A DNA stretch of 64,000 nt, from the NCBI GenBank assembly GCA_902729315.2, contig LR746272.1:11712327-11776326 (forward strand). The letters are read 5' to 3'. The first letter of the stretch is position 1. Each line of letters opens with the position of its first letter. Under the pieces are notes generated by a model, which saw only the letters and a program-made list of their open reading frames with translations, made no database searches and had not been told where the DNA came from. Origin of the DNA: Spirodela intermedia. Lineage: Eukaryota > Streptophyta > Magnoliopsida > Alismatales > Araceae. Position numbers and translations under genes: made by a program. Shown in pieces: positions 9,779-21,802 of this stretch.

Positions 9779-12700
9779 ATGGCACGGCCCGGGAGGAGAA
9801 GGGACAAGCTCCGATGGAGCAAGCTCTATACCTTCTCTTGCGTCCGTCCCGCTGTGTTGCTGGATACTGAGAATCCACCATCTCTCCAGGGCCCCGGGTT
9901 CTCCCGCGTCGTCTACTGCAACCAGCCCCGCGTCCATCGCAAGAAGCCTTTTAGATATCCCTCCAATTACATCTCGACGACCAAGTACAACATCATCACC
10001 TTCCTCCCCAAGGCTCTCTTCGAGCAGTTCCGCCGCGTTGCCAACATCTACTTCCTCCTAGCTGCCATCCTATCCCTCACCCCTGTTGCCCCATTCTCTG
10101 CTGTGAGCATGATCGCCCCGCTTTGCTTTGTTGTTGGCCTCAGCATGGCAAAGGAGGCATTAGAGGACTGGCGCAGGTTCGTGCAGGACATGAAGGTGAA
10201 TAGTCGGAAAGTTAGCATCCACAAAGGGGGTGGTAAATTTGCGTATAAACCTTGGCAGACGATCAGAGTTGGGGACATTGTGAAAGTGGAGAAGGATCAG
10301 TTCTTTCCTGCTGATTTGCTTCTTATGTCCTCGAGCTATGACGACGGGATCTGCTATGTGGAGACCATGAATTTAGATGGTGAAACAAATTTGAAGGTGA
10401 AGAGATGTTTAGAGGCAACTTTGCCCCTGGATGATAATACAGCTTTCCAAGATTTCTCGGCCATCATTCGTTGCGAGGATCCGAATCCTAACCTTTACTC
10501 TTTTGTGGGTAATTTTGAGTATGATCAGCAGGTCTTTGCCCTTGATCCAAGTCAGATACTTCTCAGAGATTCCAAGCTTAGGAACACTAGCTATGTCTTC
10601 GGAGTGGCCATATTTACTGGTCATGACAGCAAGGTTATGCAGAATGCAACCAGTTCCCCGTCGAAAAGAAGCAGGATTGAGAAGAAAATGGACCAAATCA
10701 TATATATCCTCTTCACCCTTTTGGTTCTGATCTCCCTGATCAGCTCGATTGGTTTTGCTGTGAAGACAAAGTATGGAATGCCCGAGTGGTGGTATCTGCA
10801 GCCACTTCGTACAACAAACTTGTTTGACCCTTCACAACCTGCATTATCTGGAATATTTCATCTGGTGACTGCCCTTATACTTTATGGATATCTGTTGCCC
10901 ATTTCACTGTATGTTTCAATCGAGCTGGTCAAGGTTCTCCAAGCCATGTTCATCAACCAGGACATTCAAATGTACGATGAGGAGACTGGGAAACCTGCTC
11001 AAGCACGAACATCAAATTTGAACGAGGAGCTTGGGCAGGTTGATACGATATTGTCAGATAAAACTGGCACCTTGACTTGCAACCAGATGGATTTCTTGAA
11101 GTGCTCTATTGCCGGGGTATCCTATGGTATTGGCTCTAGCGAAGTTGAGATCGCTGCAGCAAAGCAGATGGCGTCTGAAATCTCTGGTGCTCACGAACGA
11201 GTCAGTTCAAGTCAGAACCCATGGGAGAACAATGCTTTTAGGACGTCGGAAATCGAGCTAGAAAGTGGGATTACCTGCAAGATCGATAAGGTCCGGAAAT
11301 CCGCAGTAAAAGGCTTCATTTTCGAGGATAATCGTCTCATGGAAGGGAATTGGTCGAAAGAGGCTAGTGCTGATGTCATCCTTCTCTTCTTCCGGATACT
11401 TGCACTCTGTCATACAGCAATTCCTGAGGCAAATGAAGAAACCGGTTCTTTCAATTATGAATCAGAGTCACCAGATGAAGGGGCCTTTCTAGTTGCTGCG
11501 AGGGAGTTTGGGTTTGAATTCTGTAAACGAACGCAGTCTAGTGTGTTTGTCAGAGAAAGACATTCATCCTCGCATCCAATAGAAAGGTAAGGGGGGCAAA
11601 CAGAGCTCCGCTCGGGTGATCTTATTCAAATTTGCTGTTTTCTACTAAGGGGTTCTTTTTCTTCTATCTTGCAGGGAATTTAAGGTCCTAAATATACTGG
11701 AATTCAACAGCAAGAGAAAGAGAATGTCGGTCATTGTGAGGGATGAGTCCGATCAGATTCTTCTCCTGTGCAAAGGTGCAGACAGGTCTGTTTCAGTGTA
11801 TTTTTTGCTTCGTTCCCCTCCCTTGATTCTGCACACCCCAGCCCATGTTATCCTCCATATTCAAGTGCATAATATTTTCATAATCCCGTGGCTATTTTCG
11901 CTAGTATTTAGCGTCCTCGATCAGTTGATATCGCCACTTGACTTTATTTTCTCGGGATGAAATCTTCAGCATCATTTTCGATAAACTCTCAAAGAATGGG
12001 AGAATCTACGAGGAGGAGACATGCAAGCATCTATGTGAATATGGGGAAGCAGGGCTGCGGACATTAGCTCTTGCGTACAGGAAACTAGAAGAGTCTGAGT
12101 ATTCTGCGTGGAACACTGAGTTCCTCAAAGTCAAGACGACCATAGGACCTGAGAGAGATGCTCTTCTAGAAAATATGGCAGATTTGATGGAGAGGGATTT
12201 GATTCTCGTCGGCGCCACCGCTGTGGAGGACAAGCTACAGAAAGGGGTGAGACCTCGTCGCATCCTCTGCCTTTCTACCATCGTCTGCAGCTTCTATCGA
12301 TCTCTCTTGATGCTCTCTGTTGTCCTGTGGCAGGTGGCCCAATGCATAGATAAACTAGCGCAGGCGGGTCTCAAGATCTGGGTTCTGACCGGTGACAAGA
12401 TGGAGACAGCGATCAATATAGGGTAAGGCATCTTCGCGGCATGCCATCTTTGGCCCCCATCGGTCTGCCCGTTCAAGGCTGGTAGGAGGCGCGTGAATCT
12501 CTGCTGATCCTCTGTTTCTCTGAATTCGCAGATTTGCCTGTAGTTTACTTCGCCAAGGTATGAAACAGATATGCATATCCACGACGACTGCAGACCCGCT
12601 AGCTCAAGATGCCAAAAAGGTAAGCATTTTCTCGAGAAAAACTCGATCGAGTGCGTGTTTTGCTCTGTGCAGGGAGTTCATTTCACATTAGGCTTTGATT

Positions 12701-14578
12701 TCGTGTTTGATGACCGATCAGGTGGCGAAAGAGAATATTTCTCTGCAGATCACCAACGCCTCGCAAATGATCAAGCTGGAGAAGGATCCGCATGCGGCTT
12801 TTGCTCTGATTATTGATGGGAAGACCTTGAGTTATGCCCTGGAGGAGGACATGAGATACGCCTTTCTAAATCTAGCAGTCGACTGCGCTTCTGTTATTTG
12901 CTGCCGGGTCTCTCCGAAACAGAAGGCGATGGTACTATTTCGTGCCGAAACCCACTGCTCGATGTCTATGAGATTTCTCAATAACCCGGATTGATAGCTC
13001 AAGGTCGAGTCTTTTTTTTTCTCTTCTGGGTTTTACTCTTCTTAGGTGACCCGACTGGTGAAGGAAGGAACAGGGAAGACCACCCTGGCAATCGGTGATG
13101 GTGCAAATGACGTCGGCATGATTCAAGAGGCGGATATTGGTGTCGGCATTAGTGGAGTGGAGGGGATGCAGGTCAGTGATGAATGCCTTCCTTTCCGTCT
13201 TTCCCTCTCTCTCCCTCCCTCCAATCCAATCCGTCTGCGAGGTTTCTGCTGAAAGTCCCCCTGGGAGGCTGCTATTCATAACCTGCGGGGGGTGGGCGTA
13301 GAGAGAGAGAGAGAGAAAGAGGTCAGAGTCTTTCTTGAACGCTGGATTGACCGATGCTCACGAACGCTCGTCTGTCTGGGTCACATGCAGGCTGTGATGG
13401 CTAGCGACTTTTCGATCGCCCAGTTCAGATTCCTGGAGCGCCTCCTCGTCGTTCACGGCCACTGGTGCTACAAGAGGATCGCACAGATGGTATGCATGTC
13501 TTTCTGGGCATCGATTTTTCTTTCTAGCCTTCCTGCGGGGAGCAATCAGCTCGCTCACACGCGCGGCGGCGTCTCTACGTGATCGACTGATCCATCGATC
13601 CCTGCGCAGATCTGCTATTTCTTCTACAAGAACATTGCATTCGGTCTCACGCTGTTCTACTTCGAGGCGTACACGGGGTTCTCCGGGCAATCGGTCTACG
13701 ACGACTGGTACATGCTGCTGTTCAACGTCATCCTCACCTCCCTCCCCGTCATCTCCCTCGGCGTCTTCGAGCAGGACGTCTCCTCCGAGGTCTGCTTACA
13801 GGTCAGTGGTAACTCGACTCTCGCCGTTGACCGAGATGGCTTTTGGTTGGATAGTTTCTCGTCTTCTTCCTCCCCCCTCCCCAGAGGAGTTGACCCCTTT
13901 CCGTTGCGACTGCAGTTCCCGGCCCTGTACCAGCAGGGGCCGAAGAACCTGTTCTTCGACTGGTACAGGATCCTAGGTTGGATGGCCAACGGGATTTACT
14001 CCTCCCTGGCCATATTCTTCCTCAGCATCAACATCTTCTACAACCAGGCCTTCCGGGCCGGCGGGCAGACGGCGGACATGGCAGCGGTGGGGACGACCAT
14101 GTTCACCTGCATCATCTGGGCGGTCAACATCCAGATCGCCCTCACCATGAGCCACTTCACCTGGATCCAGCACCTCTTCGTGTGGGGCAGCGTCGCCACC
14201 TGGTACCTGTTCCTGCTCGGCTACGGCATCACCTCCCCGCTCTACTCGCGGAACGCCTACAAGATCCTCATAGAGGCGCTGGCGCCGGCGCCAATCTACT
14301 GGGTCTCCACCTTCTTGGTGACGGCGGCCTGCAACATGCCATATCTGGCGCACATCTCCTACCAGAGATCGGTCAACCCACTGGATCACCACGTTATCCA
14401 GGAGATCAAGTACTACGGCAAAGATGTGGAGGACCGGCACATGTGGACGAGGGAGAGGAGCAAGGCGAGGCAGGAGACCAAGATCGGGTTCAGCGCCAGG
14501 GTGGACGCCAAGATCCGGCAGCTGAAGGGGAAGTTGCAGAAGAAGTACTCCTCCATGGGCGTCCTGCAGAGCGCTTAG
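9779..14578 (+). CDS. P4-type ATPase, phospholipid flippase (ALA4-ALA12 clade-like)
   Basis: Ten exons: 9779-11586, 11675-11785, 11970-12246, 12334-12422, 12532-12619, 12722-12931, 13046-13171, 13391-13489, 13610-13801, 13916-14578. They join to 3663 nt (1220 aa), normal for the family. Seen: N-terminal [13 protein letters not shown] before TM1-2; actuator-loop DGET at residues 200-203; phosphorylation motif DKTGTLT with Asp427; ATP-binding SPDEGA; hinge [16 protein letters not shown]; then the hydrophobic C-terminal membrane block. The enzyme moves phospholipids from the outer or luminal leaflet to the cytosolic leaflet, usually with an ALIS/CDC50 partner. The long-first-exon layout and the KGAD junction at intron 2 (AG|C) agree with the model. 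Intron 9 is 114 nt and stop-free (see findings). Confidence 0.95.
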
Positions 14579-15161
14579 CCGCCACTCTCTTTTGTCGTTG
14601 TTGTTGTCATCTCTCTTCTCTTACTTGATTCATTTAATTAGGGTTCCTCAATCGGGATGGGGTCTATAATCCCGTGTTCCCTCCCTCACCTCCTTGATAG
14701 AAGTCGCCCAAGGCCCCCGTCCTCTGTAAAATATTTACAAGAAATTAAAAGGCTTCAATAAGTTCTCCACCTAGAGAGAGAAAGAAGAGAGAAGAGAGAG
14801 AGCGGGAGCTTTGGGTGGTCATCTATCTCGCAGCATTTCATGGAAAGACCTCTGCTTTCCATGGCGAATTACAGTGGGAGATGGTTCGTCATTGTGTTGC
14901 TGCTCTGCCATGAGTTCGTACAGGTAATCTTTACATGGCGGGTGCACCCCCCCAACCCCCCCCCCCCCCCTCTCTCGCTCTACAGATGAACAGATCAATT
15001 AGTACGAGCAACCTCCATGGACCATTGGTTCAGTGCCGATGTATGCCGACCAGACCAAGTTCCTGCGTCCAACCTGCGGCGAGCACCGAGGAATGTCAGG
15101 AGACTGAAGGGATCCAGAGGGGAGGAAGCAATCAGCCGGAAGACCACCGAGAAATCACTCT

Positions 15162-15211
<50 letters not shown>

Positions 15212-15231
15212 TGAAGCACGCACCGGAGGCA
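14579..15231. other. Convergent intergenic region between flippase and EF-hand genes
   Basis: Tail-to-tail spacer of about 650 bases holding both 3' ends. It contains a poly-C tract near 14950 and a (GA)n run just past the EF-hand stop. No gene seen. Confidence 0.7.
15165..15209. repeat. (GA)n microsatellite
   Basis: A 45-base perfect GA run, beginning about 23 bases beyond the stop codon of the minus-strand EF-hand gene, so it probably lies in its 3' UTR as CU repeat. Confidence 0.92.
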
Positions 15232-18200
15232 TCAACGGAGCTCGTCGTGGAATTCATAGTCAGACTCGTCACCGTCGGCGAAGATAGCTCTGTAGAATGC
15301 ATACGGGCTGTCGATCATCTCCTTCAAGCTTAGCCGGCCGTCTTTGTCTGAATCCGCCTGAAGATTCACATGAAAAAGAAAAACATAGATCAGCCCGGTA
15401 GATTATTCGGGTCAATTCTCTGAACATCCAGTAAAAGAAAGTGATACTAAGCTGACCGGACGTGCTCTCATCACGTCTCATGAGATCAAGAGATCTTGGA
15501 AAGAGAAATTTTGATATATAAATAAAACTCATATTTAAATAAAACCTATAAATTTGACCACTAGGCCACCACTCTGTGGAGAATCTCAATCGGTCAGCCA
15601 TGGCTGGTTGGATCGGATCACTGAAGACAAAGTTGACTTGTCAAGATTGAGTCTGACTTCCAAAAAATTGTTTATTTTTTATCTTTTCTAAAATAAAAAA
15701 TATATAGGGCTTCTTTTCCATTCCTGGATACGGATCCAGGCATCTCCCTTCTGCGGTTAGTTACCCACTGAATAGGAACTGGAACCATAGTAACTTGAAA
15801 GTCTGATTAAGATTATGCGGCCATGATCAGACAAGCTTAAGTCAACTAGCACCGAACCAACTTTCTAAGAGGGATCGATCTCTGTGGGGACCATCTGAGT
15901 CACATGGATCAGGAGTTGAGACAGACTGTTCGGTTACTTGGCCCCGGAAGATCTTGGCTCGATCTCGCCAACTGATAAACTCAGAGGATAGCAACAAACA
16001 AAAACCTAACAAGTTATGCAATTGCTTGCTCAGATTGAGTCAACTGCAATTCCTCAAAAAACCTAGGATTTTTACCCAATTGAGTCAACTGCAATTCCTC
16101 AACCGGGACTTGAGAGTCTGGGATTGTGGGGGCCTGGGGAATTTCGGCAACCCATGCACAATGTAGCCCAAGAGAGGACGAGCTCAGATTCAATTCTCTA
16201 CAGATTAGTCCTAAGAAGGCAAAAGGATGTTTGAGTTGACTCAGGCCATGAATGGTATGAGTCAACCTTTTAGGAATGATCAGTACTCCAAACCCAGTCA
16301 CCCCACCAACAAGCACACTGACCCCACATCTTCTCTACATGAATGAGTAATTGTTATGTGCATAAACCCAACTTCAAAAAGTTGTGAAAACCATAAGTTT
16401 GTTTCTCAAGACAAGAAGAATATATCATATAAATAAATGGGGCCCCCCTTAATTTCAGGGAAGATTCCTCTGTAACTTGGATTTGAACATGAGGGTTACG
16501 TAAGGGCAAGAAAAATAAAAATATGAGTTTGATCAGAAGAAGATCAGCCCTCACCTCCTCCACAGCACGTTCAGCCTGTTGCTTTGCATAGTAATGTTCT
16601 GATGGGTGAATGATACCAATCACTGATTTCAATTCTTCTTCCGATAAAAGCCTAGAAATTTCCACAAGATTGGCATAAAAAATGGATTATTATTCACCTA
16701 GCATTGCACACACACACACCAAGACGTACCCATCATTGTCATGATCGATCTCTGAAAATAGCTTCTTGGCTAGAAACTCAGATGATCGGTCTGATGAAGC
16801 GTTGTGGTCATGCTCATTGAAATCTCGAATTGAGTCGAACAATCCACTAAAATATTCTTGAAAGTTGAGCTTCCCATCTTTATCTCTGTCCCTTTGCCTA
16901 TAAAAGGAAAAGAGAGAGAGAGAGAGAGGTACGAATAATGATGCGATGAAAGGGAAATTAATTAACTGGTTAACTAAAATATGGTCATCCTCGTCTTTAA
17001 TAAAAAAATTGAGGACTAGCTGTATTGTTCCCATGCAAGAGAACTGTCTAACAAAAAAAATTGGCAACGAAAAAAAAAGAAAAATTGAAATTGATGATAT
17101 CCGAAGATCTGGCTGAATCAGGCGTCCTGTCGACTGGTGGTCTGAAAGCATTCTCTATCAAAATTTCTCCCCCACTTTTCTTCGTCAAACCCGTTCTAGT
17201 TTGTGAATTTTAATTAAAATAATAGCTGATTTCTATCATAACAGAGTACGTTTAGATTCACAGTACATAAGAAACAGAAAAACGATAAGACCCATTCAGA
17301 AAATTAATCATGCATTCCATAAAATTTACATTTTTCATGAAAAATAGGTCTTACTTAGACCCAAGAAATTCTCCATAACACATCCCGAGTTATAAATCCA
17401 TAGACTAATTTTATAGAATAAAAAAAGGGATCATTTAACCATTAACAGGATTATTAGAACTCAAATGGCCATCAATAATTTCACTGGGAATCCATATCAC
17501 GGTGCACGGTTCATTACCACTCACAAAGCACGCTGGATCTTTTTCGAGATCTTTCGTGCATATGCAGTGATAAAAAATAAAGTGCAATTAAAGTTGACGT
17601 GCAAGAGAAAACTAAGAAATCTGTTGCACCTTATCTCCTCTTTGCAGAGCCATAGTATGAGCTTTGGATTGACACTGTCTGATGGATGTAAGAAGCTGTA
17701 GAAACGAAAATATATATCAGAAATGAAAAGGAAAGAGATCTAAAGGTAGATGGGATTGGGGTTGGAAGAACAAGTTCGCACTCATTGAACTCGGTTAAGT
17801 TCAGAAGGCCGTCTCCGTCGATATCAGAGGCATTAAAATGCTCCTCACTCCACCAGCCATGACTCCCGGTTGAATTATGATCTGCGACAGAAAAAGCGTG
17901 GACAGGTTTTAAGAAATGATGAATTTCCGAAACAAGTGGTCCGCATCCACACCCTTTCGTGCTTCATGTCTATATCATCAGCACCACCACCGACCAGGCC
18001 TGAGACGAGGGATTGCCTCGCAGTTGCGTCAGATGTCTACATCACAACCTACCCCGACCGCCCCTTATCAAGAACATAAGACGCGCAGCAATGAATAAGC
18101 CAAGATTTTTATTGCATACAAGGAACCAAGGCCCACATTTCCCGAAAGGCAAACAAACTCGATTGGCGATGAATTCTTCAAGATATATCAAATGCAGAAA

Positions 18201-18785
18201 TAAATAGAAGGAAGAGGGATCACCATCGGAATGATCTCGCATCCAGCTTGGCGGATCGTACTCCTTGAACGACACGAACCCATCATGGTTCTTGTCGTGC
18301 AGCTCCATGTCCCTCTTCGTCCGGTGCAGCGTCTCACTCGCCTCCAGCCGCAGGTTCCACCGGGTCAGCTCGTCCACCGTCAGGAACCCGTCTTCGGGGC
18401 TCACATCGATGCTTGGGAACAGGGAGACCAGGCGTAGGGACACGTTGAACCGATCTTCGTCGTTGATGAAGTCTTCTGCATCCATGAAGTCCTCCCACTC
18501 CGGCTGGGCCTCCTCGCCCGGAGCCGGATCGGTGTGGGGGAAGGGGAAATGGGCCTTCTCCCACTCCCTGTCCTCCCTGCGCTGCTCAATGTCGAGGATG
18601 ATGGGATCGAATGGGACCGCATGGTCCCGGGCCCGGCCCTTGGGGGACGCGGAGAAGGAGAAGTTTGACCGCAGTTTGAGGCGGCGGTGATGATGGGAGT
18701 GCGTTTCCCTCGGAGTGTAGATGAGGACGAGGAGACCCAGAGCAACAACCGCGTAGAGAATCAAGGCGATGAAGGGTTTCTCCAT
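15232..18785 (-). CDS. Reticulocalbin-like EF-hand protein (CREC type)
   Basis: Six exons read leftwards: 18785-18224, 17881-17782, 17695-17630, 16897-16730, 16651-16555, 15357-15232; 1119 nt, 372 aa. Residues 5-23 form one hydrophobic segment (signal anchor or signal peptide), followed by a His/Arg-rich stretch. Six EF-hand-like loops follow: VSPEDGFLTVDEL (degenerate), DKNHDGFVSFKEY, DIDGDGLLNLTEF, DRDKDGKLNFQEY, DHDNDGLLSEEEL and DSDKDGRLSLKEM. The layout fits CREC/reticulocalbin proteins, low-affinity calcium binders of the ER and secretory route. The end is EFHDELR, an HDEL followed by one Arg. Exon 4 uses donor GG|GTACGT, chosen because it keeps the DHDNDG loop intact. Confidence 0.9.
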
Positions 18786-19553
18786 CCCCTCCCGAGGATG
18801 AGGAGGAGGAGGAGGAGGAGGAGACCAGCTTCGAAAACCAGAGCGCAGATCTGATGCGGTGAAGGAGAGGAGGTTGACGAGGAGAGCCTTTTATCCCTCG
18901 AGTCAAAACGTGACGCCCGAACCACGTACGGAATTAGTTTCCGTCAGGTCCGTCTGGCGCCTGCAAACCGTCTACAGACGGAAAACGGCCGTCAATCGCT
19001 AGGAGCCCCTGTGTTTAATATATTTATGTTTTACCCTTCGGTCTCTCAAATTCCACCCTCCGCTCCAATGGGTGGGATGCGGCGGACCGGGCCGGGCCTG
19101 GGACGGTCTGAATGCGAGCTCGGGCCCTTGATTCCTTGGCCGGTCGATGACTAGCCCGTGCCCCGAAAAGTAGGCCCGCTGACAGTGAACACTCGATGCG
19201 TTTTTTTACGAAAAGAGTTGAATTACGACGACTGTTAGAAAGTCAAACCCTGCTTCGTCATGCTTGAGATGTGTTCAAGCGTTGACCAACTAATTTGATA
19301 GCCGTTTGGGGGCACGAGGCATGTGGCGAGAGAAGACGGATTATGCGGGATTATCATGTTCTCACGACCCAGATCCAAACCACGGGGGATTATCAAAGTC
19401 AACGAATAAGTCGACAAGGTCAGCGCTTGCTTGCTGCTGGGGTTTTATACTAGAAGATCACCATCTGCATCCTCCCAAGAATGAGTACAAAGCTGAGACG
19501 TTTAGTACAGCAAGAACAAAACGGGATCCTGAAGAATAAAGTCAACGGCCGCG
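18786..19553. other. Intergenic region, EF-hand promoter and HOTHEAD-like 3' region
   Basis: No gene seen. Near 18800 is a short (GGA)n stretch just upstream of the EF-hand start codon. GGCCCG/GGGCCC motifs occur at 19085-19180. Confidence 0.65.
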
Positions 19554-20314
19554 TCAGACCATGGCGCCTCTCCCAAGTCTCTTCCTCAGCAGCTTCACGC
19601 CCATGTATCTGGAAGTAAGATAACGACGGTAGAAGCAAAAGTCAGCGCCAAGGGAGGGAAGGGCTTCTCCTATGGGTGAAGATGAAAGAAGCGGGACGAC
19701 GGCGGAAGGTTACCTGCCCATCATCATGACGGTGCCCTGCGGATTTGTGCCGGGAGAGGTGGCGAAGGTGGAGCCGTCAACGACGCGGAGGCGGCTGACC
19801 CCTAGAACCCGGTGGGCAGAGTCAACGACCTGGCCAACATGGCAGCCGCCGTGGTAGTGCCAGATGGTGATGACGGTGTCCCTGCAGAACTGCTCCAGCG
19901 AGGAGGTGTCGTTGACGTGCTTGGGGATGAGGTTGACGTTGGCTTTGACCGTCATGTTGAGGAGCATCTCCATGGTGAACTTGTCGACGGCGAGGTCAGC
20001 GTAGTGCTTCGTGCGGGCGATCTTTGCCATGGTGCGGACGCCGTAGACGCAGCGACGCAGGTCCTCGGGGTGGCTGAAGTAGTTGAAGGTGACGGCGGGG
20101 TTGCTGCTGGGGTCAACGTTGACCAGCGCCAGGTGCCCCCTGGAGAGCGGCCCCACGATCTTCTCCAGCAGGAACCCCCCTTGGAAGGCCTCTCGTGGGA
20201 GGTCCTTCTTTCCTTTGATGAACGCCTGAATGGCCTCTCTCGTTCTCTGCTTCGGCGGGAGGGTGGAGAGCTGCCCAATCTGCCATTTTTCACCCACAGT
20301 GAGGAAGATAGGTC

Positions 20315-20366
<52 letters not shown>

Positions 20367-21802
20367 AGAAGAGAAAGGTTGGTGGCGATGGTGGCGGTGG
20401 TGGCGGCGTTGACCTCTGCGGACATGATGCCGTGGTGGCGCTTGATACTGTCAGGGGACTGGCCGAAGCCGCTGCTGGCCTCGATGAAGGAACCGCCTTT
20501 GGTGATGCCCACGGTCTGAATGAGGGACTGCTCGACGGGCTTCTTGCTGGGGATGAAGATGGTGTTCATGGGGTTGTCGGACATGCCCTTGCCGACGAAC
20601 TTGTTGTGCAATACCACCGAGATGTTCATCTTCCTCAGGTGAGACTTGGGCCCGATGCCGCTCAGAAGCAGCATCTGCGGGCTCCCAATGGCACCCGCCG
20701 ACAGTATCACCTCGCTGTTCTTCCTCTTCTTAAGGAAAGCGCGGTGGCGAACTCCGTGCTCATCGTAGAAGACGACGCCCACCGCCCTTGGTCGCCGCCC
20801 TGTATGCATCCCATAAAAGGGAATCAGAGAAAAGAAAGGAGAGAGGAGAGAGTGAGAGGGAGAGAGAGAAACTGACCACTTCGGTCGAAGACGATTCGAT
20901 GGACGGTGGCGTGGACTAGGACATGAAGATTACGGCGGTTGCCGGAGGAGAGCAGGTCGGCGGCGGTGTGGCGGTACCCGTCCTTATTGAAGATGGTGCC
21001 GCCGACCTTGGTACCGTACAGGTGATCGTAGGTGTACCCATTGAACGGAGATATGCCGGCTTCCAGGAGTCCGTCCCTCAGCGCTCGCTGCCACGCCACC
21101 AACGCCGGCCACCGGACGATCTGCTTCTCGACCCATGGATAGGACTCGTTAACCAGTTCAGCGTCCCAGCCCGCCTGGGCCAAGAACCTGCAGGGACCAA
21201 CGAGGTCAACATTAGGGCAAACACGAGATTCACAGATTCAAGAGTCCCACAAAGAAAGGTCAAAACGTCGGACCTTGCGTTGGCGCGGGTGTAGAAACCA
21301 GCGTTGATGCAGGTGCCGCCGCCGAGGACGCGGGCGCGGGCATTGATGACGCCGTCAGTGGAGACAAATGCCTGGGAAGCGGAGTACGGCGAGGTGTCGG
21401 CGAGGGAGATGTGGAAGTTCTGCATGTAGGAGACGTTGACATTGCCGTATGGAGCTCCCCCACGCTCAAGCACCAGGACGGAGAAGTTCTGCGAGAGGGT
21501 CGCCGCCAGCGGGCATCCCGCCGTTCCGCCGCCCACGATGATGTAGTCGTACCCCTTCGCCGGCGCCGTCGATGGGAAGGTGCTCGCCTCCCTGTACCCA
21601 TCGAACTCCTTCCCTGCGGATTTCCCCACACACAGGGTGAGAAGAGGAAGAAGAAGAAGATTCGACAGTAATGCATCTGCTCTTGGCATCGTGCTGCAGC
21701 GATGAACAGGAGAGCGGGGGGGAGGTGGGAACCTTGGGAGGATCCGAGAGCGACGAGGAGCAGCAGTGTCCTGAGGAAGAACGATTCCCCCTTCGAAGCC
21801 AT
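19554..21802 (-). CDS. GMC oxidoreductase, HOTHEAD-like
   Basis: Six exons read leftwards: 21802-21733, 21613-21274, 21187-20877, 20799-20414, 20279-19714, 19608-19554; 1728 nt, 575 aa. The first exon encodes a signal peptide (RTLLLLVALGSSQ). Next comes the FAD dinucleotide fold YDYIIVGGGTAGCPLA with its distal Glu (LVLERGG), then GMC signature 1 (VLGGGTCINAGFYTRA), signature 2 (GAIGSPQMLLLSGIGP), the catalytic-region HYHGGCHVGQVVD, and TNPQGTVMMMGRYMG. Family members such as HOTHEAD are secreted or ER flavoproteins linked to omega-hydroxy fatty acid oxidation, cuticle formation and prevention of organ fusion. Mandelonitrile lyase-like paralogues share the fold, so the substrate is inferred. 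Intron 4 holds a long GA/CT run. Confidence 0.93.
20317..20364. repeat. (GA)n microsatellite inside HOTHEAD-like intron 4
   Basis: A 48-base GA run (CT on the transcript strand) located 38-85 bases upstream of the exon 5 acceptor, in a 134-base intron. It supplies most of the intron. Confidence 0.92.

Noticed and set aside
20315-20875. Plus-strand open frame of 186 codons
   Set aside because: Begins in a GA microsatellite and is antisense to HOTHEAD-like exon 4, whose frame carries the GMC signature.
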